Notes: generated by a model from the letters alone, not told the origin. DNA of 16,950 bases from JAAYAY01 sp964429355 (GCA_964429355.1 CAYSCH010000201.1:1-16950); one strand, 5' to 3'; counted from the stretch's first letter, positions 6,350 to 13,571 are shown. Numbers and translations: made by a program.

Positions 6350-8260
6350 ATGTCACCAAGAGATTTCTGCCGAGGGTGGATCACGTTTCGAGCGAGGAAT
6401 CCTCGTACACATCGTAAGGGAATTGTGCTGGTTCTCGCCTGCCTCCTGGCGCCCATCCTGTTCGGGTTCCTGGCCTACGCCGTCGACACCGGCCTGACCG
6501 CCATGACCCAGACACGGATGCAGAACGCTGCTGATGCCGCGGCCCTGGCCGCTTCGCAGGAGATCCGCGCAGCGATTGCCGCCGCTTCCGCCGTACAGGG
6601 CGAGGCCACGATCGACGCCAACTCCATTGCCGTTGCCGAGGCCCGCGCCATGGCCGTACGCGTGGCGGCGGCCAACGGAGTCTACATCGACCCCGACCGG
6701 GATGTCATCTTCGGCCGCAGATCCTTCGACGCAGCCTCCAATTCATGGCCCATTCAGTGGAACGAGGAGCCCTACAATGTCGTCCGTGTGGAAGTCCATC
6801 GCGACAACAGCGATTCCTCCGCCCCCGACTCCGAACTCCCCCTGAACTTCGGAACCTTCGTCGGCAAGCCGACTGTCGCCCTGGCAACCGGGGCCAGTGC
6901 CTTCGTCGAAGCCCGCGACCTCGTCCTGGTCCTCGATTATTCCGGATCGATGAGTTACGACAGCGAATTGCAGTCGATCGGCGCACTCAGCCGCGACGAC
7001 ATCGTCGATAACCAGAAACAGATCTTCGACGCCCTCGAGGTCGACGCGGGAGCCCTCACACGGGAGCCGCAGTACCTCACCGTGGAGGGCCAGCTCGGCG
7101 GCGGCGCAATTCCGCACATTGCCACAACATTCAAGAATACCTCGATCTACACGGTCTCCACGAAAGACCTCTCCAACGTTGTCCTCGAGTTCTCAGACGG
7201 CAATCGGCAGAAATTCGACAACCTGAACCAGGGAAAGACCGGTACCTTTGCCGGTACCGGCTCCAATTCCGGAAAGAGGATTACCAAGTGCTGGATCAAG
7301 TCCGGCAGCAACGCCAGCGGCGAAGGCCCGGGCTACGGCGAACGATTCGAAGATAACTATGGCAATGTCAAGATTGCCTTCGATCTCTACGACACCCCCT
7401 ATCCGTACCCGGATGGCTCCTGGAACGAGTTCATCGCGCATGCCCGTGGTGAGGACTATTATGCCGCCGAAATCAAGAGGGCGGGCCTTCAATACACCTA
7501 TGGCGGCCCCACCTTTGTCAATTATCTCCTTCGCTACAACAAATCCTTCGCCCAAACCCCCGATCTCTGGAAGACCCAGGAATACCCCTTCCACGCCATG
7601 AAGAACGGCGCCACCTTGCTCCTCAACTTCCTCAAGGACCTCGATTTCGGCGACGAGGTCGGCATCATCAGCTACGGCACCTCAGCTCACTGGGAAACCA
7701 CGCTCGATTTCGACGGCTACGACATCGATCTCAGCAATGACCCGGTCAACGCCAACTACGAGTCGCTCGATCTCATTCAACGCCATCGTCAGGCGGCCCA
7801 CTACACCAACATGACTGCCATGGGCGACGGCATCAAACAGGCACGCGCACTCCTCGACGATTACTCCCGCTACGGTTCTCGACCCACCGTGCTGGTCATC
7901 ACCGACGGACAAACCAACCAGATGCCCTCCAACTGGACGCTCCCCTCCGACTGGGATTGGGACGAACTGACCGACTACGATGGCGATGGGGAAGCGGACT
8001 ACACCACCACCGACAAGAAAAAACAGTACGCCTTCTATGAGGCCGTCCAGGGCATGAACAAAGGCTACACCTTCCACACCATGACGGTTGGAGCCGGCGC
8101 CGATCGCAACCTCATGGAAGCCATCGCCTTCGCCGGACAGGGCACGTGGATCGACGTTCCCGGCGGCAGCACCGTGGAAGAAATGCAGGATCAAATGCTC
8201 GCGGCCTTCAGCGAAATCGCCGGCCGCGTCCCGCCCCCTACTCTTGTCTACGACGAATAA
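6350..8260 (+). CDS. TadG-like protein with VWA domain (Flp pilus-assembly N-terminus plus von Willebrand factor A)
   Basis: A 636-aa protein. Residues 22-72 form the TadG-type N-terminus: Arg-rich leader, helix 'GIVLVLACLLAPILFGFLAY', then 'AVDTGLTAMTQTRMQNAADA'. A von Willebrand factor A domain follows. Its MIDAS motif D-x-S-x-S is D196, S198, S200 in 'LVLDYSGSM'; a threonine near 486-489 ('YTNMTAMGDG') and D519 in 'VITDGQTN' complete the metal site. Two insertions stand out. One is a beta-rich, Ser/Thr/Gly-rich stretch at about 240-345 right after the MIDAS loop. The other is a D-x-D-x-D-G calcium-loop-like element at 542-550 ('DYDGDGEAD'). ATG 6350 is preceded by GAAAGGGG (6334-6341); an upstream TTG at 6227 is rejected. 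The VWA face suggests metal-dependent adhesion or protein contact outside the membrane. The gene follows two TadE-like genes after a 237-nt gap. Confidence 0.9.
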   Translation: MSPRDFCRGWITFRARNPRTHRKGIVLVLACLLAPILFGFLAYAVDTGLTAMTQTRMQNAADAAALAASQEIRAAIAAASAVQGEATIDANSIAVAEARAMAVRVAAANGVYIDPDRDVIFGRRSFDAASNSWPIQWNEEPYNVVRVEVHRDNSDSSAPDSELPLNFGTFVGKPTVALATGASAFVEARDLVLVLDYSGSMSYDSELQSIGALSRDDIVDNQKQIFDALEVDAGALTREPQYLTVEGQLGGGAIPHIATTFKNTSIYTVSTKDLSNVVLEFSDGNRQKFDNLNQGKTGTFAGTGSNSGKRITKCWIKSGSNASGEGPGYGERFEDNYGNVKIAFDLYDTPYPYPDGSWNEFIAHARGEDYYAAEIKRAGLQYTYGGPTFVNYLLRYNKSFAQTPDLWKTQEYPFHAMKNGATLLLNFLKDLDFGDEVGIISYGTSAHWETTLDFDGYDIDLSNDPVNANYESLDLIQRHRQAAHYTNMTAMGDGIKQARALLDDYSRYGSRPTVLVITDGQTNQMPSNWTLPSDWDWDELTDYDGDGEADYTTTDKKKQYAFYEAVQGMNKGYTFHTMTVGAGADRNLMEAIAFAGQGTWIDVPGGSTVEEMQDQMLAAFSEIAGRVPPPTLVYDE

Positions 8261-8272
8261 ATTGTTCCAGGA

Positions 8273-8307
8273 TGCCCTCAGGCTCGGCCATGGCCCGCCT
8301 GAGGGCA
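8273..8307. terminator. Perfect inverted repeat between convergent genes, probable bidirectional terminator
   Basis: TGCCCTCAGGC (8273-8283) and GCCTGAGGGCA (8297-8307) are perfect 11-bp inverted arms. The 13-nt loop contains its own palindrome, GGCCATGGCC (8286-8295), so the element could fold as an extended stem. It lies 12 nt after the VWA gene and 38 nt beyond the end of the convergent secretin-like gene, where a shared transcription end is expected. A clear T-run is missing on the plus strand, and on the minus strand the following bases are only mildly T-rich (AACAATTTATT). It may therefore stabilise 3' ends instead of terminating by itself. Confidence 0.6.
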
Positions 8308-8345
8308 GCGTCGTTGACAAGACAGCCCCGGACCGGCACGTTCCC

Positions 8346-9611
8346 CTACTTCACCTCCAGCACCAGGTAGAGCTGCGGAACCTCGGCAACGGCCCCTTCT
8401 TCCTGAGTCTCCCCTGTCCGGCCCAGTACTTCGGCCGAGGGACCAATGTAGGTCAGTCCGCCTGCCAGCACCGGTTCACCCATCGGCACACTGAGAGTCG
8501 TCGCCAGTTCCTGCGTCTCGATCGCCACCCGGTCCACGTTGGGAACCAACGAGTTCTCCTCCCGGCCACCGGATTCGCCCGCATCGGACAACGATTCCCC
8601 CAACACCGTCAGTGTCGAGCTCAAGTCCACAATCGCCCTGTCCTCTCCCGGTACCAGTGTCGGGCGAATCTGCAACAGCACCCCCAGATTCGGCGTGGCA
8701 ATCACCGGCTGGTAGCCCACCGCCCGGTCCTGCGACACCGCCTGCGCCTCAACCACGTACGCTCCTCCGGCCAAGGCCGCGTACTGTCTTTCTACCGGAC
8801 TTTCAACACTCCCGACCACCGGAATGAAACTCGTCACCACGTTCCGCCGCGTCCCGCTGACAAGGTACACGAGCTGCCCGGTAAAACAGTTCGTCTTGCC
8901 TCGGAGGCTCGACGGTCGCCGAGTGAATTCCGCCAACACCTCTCGAACGATCTGCGGCTGGCCCTCGTCCTTCGCCGGCATCAGCTTCTCCAACTCGTCC
9001 GAATTGAGCAACAGCCAACGAGCATCGATCGATACCGTCTTCTGTTCCCCCGACCCTTTCCGAATCTGCTCCAGCAGATTCTGAATCTCTTGATGCACAG
9101 CGGCCGTCTGGCGGATTACCAGAGATGTACCCAGATGCTGCAGTTCCCCCTCTTGGCCCCCGCTTTCGGCCCATGTGTCCGGAGAAATCACCGTCAGGAT
9201 CACCCGTTTCAAATCCTCAATGGTAATTCGGTCCGAAGGCGGGGCCGATCCCGACCCGCCGTATCCACCCGCGCCTCCCCCCTCCTGGGATCCACCCCCC
9301 ATGCCTCCCATGTCCATCATTCCGCCCCCCATGCCTCCCATGCCCGCGATTCCCCCCCCGCCTGCGACGCTGAAGAGAATTGCAGAATTCGTTGATCCTG
9401 GGTACGGATAGTCGGGCACATTGAGGACCAGATCGCCCACGGGATAAGTGAGAATCTCAGCCCCCTCCCCTCCGGCGACGGCCGTCACAGGCCGAGTTCC
9501 CTCCTTTTCCGCCGGCGATTGAGTCTGACCTGACGCCGCGTCGGCAACGATGGCAACCGCCGTGGCAAGAACTAAACAAGAAACACTCCCACTGACTCCT
9601 GACTTGTTCAT
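8346..9611 (-). CDS. Secretin-like exported protein (type II/III secretion system protein family)
   Basis: A 421-aa protein with a signal peptide (hydrophobic 9-24, then 'DAASGQ'). 'ILTYPVGDLVLNVPDYPYPG' (53-72) is the beta strand block found in planctomycete secretin-like proteins. A Gly/Met-rich linker (84-122) follows. Then comes a secretin-N-like ring-building domain: 'IEDLKRVILTVISPDTW' (131-147), 'LGTSLVIRQTAAVHQEIQNL' (160-179). The C-terminal part resembles a short secretin domain: 'YQPVIATPNLGVLLQIRPTL' (300-319) and 'TTLSVPMGEPVLAGGL' (371-386). At 421 residues it is shorter than canonical secretins. It could be a small secretin, a ring subunit or an exported protein that reuses the domains. 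ATG 9611 has AGAAGAGG 7 nt upstream; the frame continues upstream only to a TTG. It is the third gene of the sigma / HEAT group. Confidence 0.8.
   Translation of the reverse strand: MNKSGVSGSVSCLVLATAVAIVADAASGQTQSPAEKEGTRPVTAVAGGEGAEILTYPVGDLVLNVPDYPYPGSTNSAILFSVAGGGGIAGMGGMGGGMMDMGGMGGGSQEGGGAGGYGGSGSAPPSDRITIEDLKRVILTVISPDTWAESGGQEGELQHLGTSLVIRQTAAVHQEIQNLLEQIRKGSGEQKTVSIDARWLLLNSDELEKLMPAKDEGQPQIVREVLAEFTRRPSSLRGKTNCFTGQLVYLVSGTRRNVVTSFIPVVGSVESPVERQYAALAGGAYVVEAQAVSQDRAVGYQPVIATPNLGVLLQIRPTLVPGEDRAIVDLSSTLTVLGESLSDAGESGGREENSLVPNVDRVAIETQELATTLSVPMGEPVLAGGLTYIGPSAEVLGRTGETQEEGAVAEVPQLYLVLEVK
9295..9342. repeat. Direct repeat inside the Gly/Met-rich linker of the secretin-like gene
   Basis: CCCCCCATGCCTCCCATG occurs at 9295-9312 and again at 9325-9342, an 18-bp identical unit with a 30-bp period. 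On the coding strand it encodes HMGGMGGG-type units ('MGGMGGG' twice, joined by 'MMDM'). It is a short in-frame repeat, a likely site of slippage that would lengthen or shorten the linker. Confidence 0.75.
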
Positions 9612-9764
9612 GTCAAAACCTCTTCTCAATCTGAATGCCCTTGCGCGATTTCAGCAACTACGACCATCAAGCTTCACCAAGATAGACACTCACAGCCGGG
9701 ACCGCATTCACACGGGAATCACCCAAGGCCGTTTCGAGTCCAGCGGTTCAACTCGTTTGCCTCC

Positions 9765-10949
9765 TTACCCGCTCACCGTGACCGCGTGCCAGAGCGGTAT
9801 CCTCGTCCCCCACCACGTCCGCGTTCGATAGAGCGCACCGAGCAGTCTCGGCTGTCGGGCGGCATACGCCAGGAACTTCTCGGCCTGCCAGCCACGGCAA
9901 GCCACCAGCGCAATCCATGTCTCCCTCTGCCCCGCCGGCGGCTCGGCACTCGTCACCCGCCGGATCAGTTCACTGGTCACCATGGGACCATTGGCACGTC
10001 CCAGCGCCAACGCGGCGGCCAGCCGCAAGTTCTCATCCTCGTTGTCAAGCCGTTCGAGAAGCTTCACGAGAACCGGCTCGCCCAATTCGTCGGCCACGCT
10101 GAGCACTTCGCCGGCAACCGTTGCATCGTGGATCAATCCCAAGTAAATCTCGATCGACATCTCATCCTCGGCCGTGAGCAACCGGCGATAGATGGCCGTT
10201 CGCACTTGCCGATCCGGCGAAAGGCGCGCCAGGTCGGGAAGAGCTGTCGTGTCCACGTTTCGTTCGAGGATTGTCAACGCCTCGTCGCGCAGATCCTTCT
10301 TCTCGGCCAACTGGAGCAGTTGCGGCGCTGATCGCGGGGTTCCGCAAATGGCCAGCAACCGCAGGATGGTTCGTTGTTCGCCGATTTCCGCATGCCTTAG
10401 CCGCCGCAGCAACTCCTCTTCCATCGCCGACGGATCCAGGGCGTACTCGCGCTGCAGTTCTCCCGCATCCATCGCTTTCTCCGATCCTAAGCGATCGATC
10501 ATCCCTGCCACGCCGGTCACCACGGCTCGACGGCGGGCCGTCTCGGGAGACCTCGCCAGGAAAACAAACCGTTCGTAGGTCGTCGCGCTGCGAACCACCG
10601 TCTGCGGCGTCCCGATCTCCGGGGCTGCCTTGTCGAACGATGATGCTTCGGCTTCTCCGGAATCTGCCACGGCAACCCGGGGTACCGCCGGGTGCAACTG
10701 GTTGACCGGCAACGGTCCTCGCCACAAGCCCGTTCCGTGAAAGCTGGGCAAAACCATCGCCGTCACCGCGATTGCCGCTGCCAGGCCGCATAGCGCCGCC
10801 ATCCGTCGTCGCACTCGCTGGGCACGCGATCGCCGATACCATAGCCCTTCCAGGCGTGCAACCTGCTCGGGCGAGGTTTCAACCCGCAACGCGGCCATGA
10901 TCTGCTGATCCAACGCCTCGTCGCCCGCATTTTCACGATACTCGTTCAT
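9765..10949 (-). CDS. Single-pass membrane protein with HEAT-like repeat domain, putative anti-sigma regulator
   Basis: A 394-aa protein that starts at ATG 10949, overlapping the sigma factor's stop as ATGA, which implies translational coupling. Residues 1-48 are a charged cytoplasmic segment, 51-68 a membrane helix ('AALCGLAAAIAVTAMVLPSF'), 70-120 a linker. The remainder is helical with HEAT-like pairs, for example 'EEELLRRLRHAEIGEQRTIL' and 'LVKLLERLDNEDENLRLAAA'. Position and topology are those of anti-sigma factors partnered with ECF sigma factors. No H-x3-C-x2-C zinc motif is present in the short N-terminal part, so sigma binding by a classical ZAS domain is not supported. The HEAT-like domain would lie outside the cytoplasm and could sense a protein partner. 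The following gene on the strand encodes an exported secretin-like protein. Function is inferred from context. Confidence 0.82.
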   Translation of the reverse strand: MNEYRENAGDEALDQQIMAALRVETSPEQVARLEGLWYRRSRAQRVRRRMAALCGLAAAIAVTAMVLPSFHGTGLWRGPLPVNQLHPAVPRVAVADSGEAEASSFDKAAPEIGTPQTVVRSATTYERFVFLARSPETARRRAVVTGVAGMIDRLGSEKAMDAGELQREYALDPSAMEEELLRRLRHAEIGEQRTILRLLAICGTPRSAPQLLQLAEKKDLRDEALTILERNVDTTALPDLARLSPDRQVRTAIYRRLLTAEDEMSIEIYLGLIHDATVAGEVLSVADELGEPVLVKLLERLDNEDENLRLAAALALGRANGPMVTSELIRRVTSAEPPAGQRETWIALVACRGWQAEKFLAYAARQPRLLGALYRTRTWWGTRIPLWHAVTVSG

Positions 10950-11467
10950 GATCCATTCCGGGGGCAGACAGCGATTCCAAGAGTCTGGGCGATACGCTTC
11001 CTCGCCAGGCAAAGGCAGGTGTGCACATTGGCTTCTGTTGTTTGCAGCATCTCCGCCACTTCTCGTACCGAAAGCCCTTCGCCCAGACTCAGAATCGCCA
11101 CCTCACGCTGACGTTCCGGCAGCTTGTCAATCGTTCCCCGTATCCGGGCGTGAAGCTCGTCGGCCGCAACCTGGTCCAGCGGCTGCGATTGGCTCGAGGC
11201 AATGTCGTCCAGGACGATCGGCACCGTCTTTCGCTGCCGGCGCCGGCGATCGCGGTCGACGTTCAGAACGATCTGCAGCATCCAGGTGCAGAACGACGCC
11301 TCGCCGCGATAGCTCCGCCATCGCTTCAGAACAAGGCACAATGCCTCCTGGACCACGTCTTCCGCTGTATTCGGATCCCCCGTCAGGCGATGCGCAAACC
11401 GCAGAGCCCTGGGTAGATGCTCCACCACCAATCGATCCACAGCATTCCTGTCGATTGGCTTGGCCAT
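10946..11467 (-). CDS. ECF-type RNA polymerase sigma factor (sigma-70 family)
   Basis: A 173-aa protein with the two domains of extracytoplasmic-function sigma factors. Region 2 lies at about 14-80 ('RFAHRLTGDPNTAEDVVQEA', then 'SFCTWMLQIVLNVDRDRRRR'). Region 4 lies at about 102-165 ('IDKLPERQREVAILSLGEGL', 'SVREVAEMLQTTEANVHTCL'), with the helix-turn-helix that reads the -35 element. There is no extra C-terminal domain. GGAGGA lies just before ATG 11467. It heads a minus-strand group: its stop overlaps the start of the HEAT membrane protein by 4 nt, and the secretin-like gene follows after 153 nt. By analogy with ECF systems it would be held by its coupled membrane partner and released by an envelope signal, but its regulon is unknown. 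An intrinsic terminator separates it from the upstream gene. Confidence 0.93.
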   Translation of the reverse strand: MAKPIDRNAVDRLVVEHLPRALRFAHRLTGDPNTAEDVVQEALCLVLKRWRSYRGEASFCTWMLQIVLNVDRDRRRRQRKTVPIVLDDIASSQSQPLDQVAADELHARIRGTIDKLPERQREVAILSLGEGLSVREVAEMLQTTEANVHTCLCLARKRIAQTLGIAVCPRNGS

Positions 11468-11522
11468 CTTCCTCCGAACCTCGTTCGCTCCACCGGTTGG
11501 ACGAAGTAGACGGACTCGATCT

Positions 11523-11560
11523 TAAAAGAAAAATCCACCTGTTTCCGAAAAGACAAGGTG
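11523..11560 (-). terminator. Intrinsic terminator downstream of the small membrane protein gene
   Basis: On the minus strand, CACCT-T-GT-C-TTT pairs with AAACAGGTG (plus 11536-11560) to give a 9-bp stem with two single-base bulges and a 4-nt TCGG loop. The bases that follow are GATTTTTCTTTT, a clear U-tract. It begins 51 nt past the stop of the small membrane protein gene and ends 55 nt before the sigma factor start. It separates the two minus-strand units and implies that the sigma factor has its own promoter in the short remaining gap. Confidence 0.8.
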
Positions 11561-11611
11561 TCGAAAGTCCGGCTCAGGAAGTTGTCAGGTGTCTGTTGAC
11601 TTGGAGGGCGT

Positions 11612-11923
11612 TCAATGCTTGCCCTTCTTATTTCTCGTTCGCACCACCATCAGAACCCCCTGAAGAGCGATCAAATAGAGCACCGGCATCGCCACAAAAC
11701 CGACGAACGTCGTCACGTAGAGCAGCGCCCACACGCCCCTGTAGAACGTCGACAGCGTCCCACTTGTCGTCTCAACCAATACGGAAGCGCGAACCGCCAG
11801 GTGCATGCCCGCCATCGCCAGACCCCAGAAAACCAGCGTGGCCACACACAGAAATACAAATCGCCCCGTCGTGCCGACGGCCTTCTCCGCCCAGCCAACA
11901 GGGTCCCTCAACACGTTCCGCAC
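11612..11923 (-). CDS. Small two-helix membrane protein, hypothetical
   Basis: A 103-aa protein with two hydrophobic segments, about 21-44 ('RFVFLCVATLVFWGLAMAGM') and 64-94 ('VWALLYVTTFVGFVAMPVLY'), a short loop between them and a basic tail ('RTRNKKGKH'). The open frame extends upstream to 12121, but the added 66 residues are Arg/Trp-rich and lack protein character. The GTG at 11923 is preferred because GAGGAGG lies 8 nt before it and a candidate promoter lies about 50 nt further upstream. I do not recognise the family. It is transcribed divergently from the GT4 glycan genes and is ended by its own terminator, so it appears to be a single-gene unit. It could be a small membrane accessory for glycan or lipid handling, but nothing in the sequence proves that. 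Confidence 0.6.
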   Translation of the reverse strand: MRNVLRDPVGWAEKAVGTTGRFVFLCVATLVFWGLAMAGMHLAVRASVLVETTSGTLSTFYRGVWALLYVTTFVGFVAMPVLYLIALQGVLMVVRTRNKKGKH

Positions 11924-11972
11924 GTCCTTCGCCTCCTCAGCGCCAGCCTTGCCCTCGCCCGCTGACCGACAG

Positions 11973-12000
11973 TCTATACTCCCCCGCCTGCCAGAGTCCA
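11973..12000 (-). promoter_or_regulatory. Candidate promoter for the small membrane protein gene
   Basis: On the minus strand, TGGACT (plus 11995-12000) and TATAGA (plus 11973-11978) are separated by 16 nt. Transcription would begin near 11965, about 40 nt before the GTG at 11923. Matches to the -35 and -10 consensus are each about four of six, so this is a weak call that mainly supports the short start of the gene. Confidence 0.35.
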
Positions 12001-12186
12001 GTTTCTGGTTTGCCCATCGTTGATTCCGCCTCCTCCATGCCCTCCAGTCTTCCCAGAATTCCAGCCTGCACGCATATGTGGCCTGAATCGCTCCACGCCC
12101 GCCACCAGCCCTTCTGCTCATCCTCGCCCGCAGTTCGTTTCTTCACCCAACGTCCTGACCACCTGAAAGAGGAGGGTGAACTGGTA

Positions 12187-12216
12187 TTGAATCTCCCGCT
12201 CAACCGCCGGTATCAT
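12187..12216 (+). promoter_or_regulatory. Candidate sigma-70 promoter of the glycan gene cluster
   Basis: TTGAAT (12187-12192) and TATCAT (12211-12216, five of six matches to the -10 consensus) are 18 nt apart. Transcription would start near 12223, leaving a leader of about 40 nt before the GT4 start. It is the best promoter-like pair I saw in the window, but high-GC planctomycete promoters are not well defined. Confidence 0.45.
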
Positions 12217-12263
12217 TCGCCGCTCAATCTGACCGCACCTTTCCCCCCGAAGGACCGCTCTCG

Positions 12264-13571
12264 ATGCGTATTGTGTATCTCCACCAGTACTTCACTACAC
12301 CCGACATGGTGGGGTGCACGCGCTCGTATGAGATGGCACGGCGTCTGGTGGCGGCGGGACATGAAGTGCACATGGTTACCTCCCGGCGCTCTGGCGAAGG
12401 ACATCGCTGGACGGAGACCGACGAGTCCGGCATTCGGGTTCACTGGTATCCTGTCGCCTACTCCAATCATATGAGTTTTCGCCGGCGAATCCGCTCGTTT
12501 TTGGAGTTCTCCATGCACGCCGCTCACAAGGTTGCCGAGATTCCCTGCGATGTGGTATTTGCATCGAGCACACCCCTGACAATTGCCTTGCCGGCGGCCT
12601 ATGGCGCCTGGCGGCAGAAGGCCCCCATGGTTTTCGAGGTGCGTGATCTCTGGCCAGATGCTCCCATTGCCGTGGGGGCGTTGCGACACCGCTTGCCCAT
12701 CGCATTGGCTCGCGGTCTGGAACGATTTGCCTATGCCCGCGCCTCGCATGTGGTTGCACTGTCACCCGATATGAAGAACGGCGTGGTAGCGGCCGGCTAC
12801 CCGTCCGACTGCGTGTCCGTCATTCCGAACAGTTGCGACTTGGCGCTGTTTGGGGTGCCTGCGCAAGAAGGCCGGAAATTTCGTCAACAACTCGCCTGGC
12901 TGCAAGGGCGTCCCCTGGTCGTCTATACGGGCACCCTGGGGCTCGTCAACGGTGTCGACTATCTGGCCCGGTTGGCGGCGGCCGTCGCTCGCCAAGATGC
13001 GGACGTGCGATTCTTGGTAATCGGTGAGGGGCGGGAATGCGACAAGGTACGACGGGTGGCGTCGGAACTCGACGTGCTTGATCGCAACTTCTTCATGCTC
13101 GACCCGGTGCCGAAAAAGGAGATGCCGGTCATTCTGTCGGCAGCCGATATTGCCACGTCGACCGTGATCGATCGCAAATCGCTCTGGGCGAACTCGGCCA
13201 ACAAGGTCTTCGACTCGCTGGCAGCCGGTAAGCCCGTTGCCATCAACCACGAGGGTTGGCTGGCCGATCTGATTCGCCAGTCCGGGTGCGGCCTGGTTCT
13301 GCCTGTTGGCGACCTGGAACGGGCCGCCCGGCAACTGGTTGCCATCCTCCGAGATCAGGCCAGCTTGCAGAAGGCGGGAGAGGCCGCACGAAAGGTGGCC
13401 CGCGGGCAATTCGATCGTGAGATGCTTGCCTGGAGACTGGAGGGCGTGATCCGTGCGGTAGCCGAGCAGCGAACGGGTCGGGTCGCAATCGAAAGGTTCG
13501 AACAGCCCACTGTGCTTCCTCTCGGCTCCATTGCGATCGACGAATCCGCAGAACGCCGAAGGGCGGCCTGA
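12264..13571 (+). CDS. GT4-family glycosyltransferase (WbuB/WcaI-like)
   Basis: A 435-aa GT-B fold enzyme. The N-terminal Rossmann half starts 'MRIVYLHQYFTTPDMVGCTR' and contains 'MARRLVAAGHEVHMVTSRRS', 'FASSTPLTIALPAA' (about 98-111) and 'VFEVRDLWPDAPI' (about 123-135). The last block is typical of WbuB-type aminosugar transferases. The C-terminal half has 'VVYTGTLGLVNGVDYL' (about 219-234), 'LVIGEGRE' and 'WANSANKVFDSLAAGKPVAI', which occupies the nucleotide-sugar binding site of GT4. The retaining reaction adds a sugar from a nucleotide donor to a lipid-linked intermediate on the cytoplasmic face. AAGGA (12250-12254) sets the ATG at 12264. A PglC-like priming enzyme and an aminotransferase follow immediately, so it probably adds the second sugar of a lipid-linked glycan. 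The exact sugar is unknown. The last 30 residues look like a variable tail. Confidence 0.88.
   Translation: MRIVYLHQYFTTPDMVGCTRSYEMARRLVAAGHEVHMVTSRRSGEGHRWTETDESGIRVHWYPVAYSNHMSFRRRIRSFLEFSMHAAHKVAEIPCDVVFASSTPLTIALPAAYGAWRQKAPMVFEVRDLWPDAPIAVGALRHRLPIALARGLERFAYARASHVVALSPDMKNGVVAAGYPSDCVSVIPNSCDLALFGVPAQEGRKFRQQLAWLQGRPLVVYTGTLGLVNGVDYLARLAAAVARQDADVRFLVIGEGRECDKVRRVASELDVLDRNFFMLDPVPKKEMPVILSAADIATSTVIDRKSLWANSANKVFDSLAAGKPVAINHEGWLADLIRQSGCGLVLPVGDLERAARQLVAILRDQASLQKAGEAARKVARGQFDREMLAWRLEGVIRAVAEQRTGRVAIERFEQPTVLPLGSIAIDESAERRRAA

Larger units (their letters stand above)
11924..12263. other. Divergent intergenic region with promoter candidates on both strands
   Basis: This 340-nt stretch lies between the small membrane protein gene (minus) and the GT4 gene (plus). 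Long open frames cross it on both strands, but they are shadows, with Arg/Pro/Ser-rich translations. It holds one candidate promoter facing each way, described separately. No RNA gene or repeat was recognised. Confidence 0.55.

Noticed and set aside
8088..9395. 435-codon plus-strand frame
   Set aside because: It runs from inside the VWA gene across the terminator into antisense of the secretin-like gene; both real genes have strong motifs.
11502..11549. GGAAAC followed by TAAGAT upstream of the sigma gene as an autoregulated ECF promoter
   Set aside because: GGAAAC lies within the terminator stem and the -10 part does not match ECF promoters well, so the pair may be coincidental.
11924..12121. 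N-terminal extension of the small membrane protein
   Set aside because: The extra 66 residues are Arg/Trp/Gly-rich without family character, and a ribosome site and candidate promoter support the shorter start.
10948..12474. 508-codon plus-strand frame
   Set aside because: It is antisense to the sigma factor and small membrane gene and is Pro/Ser/Arg-rich, typical of a GC-driven shadow.
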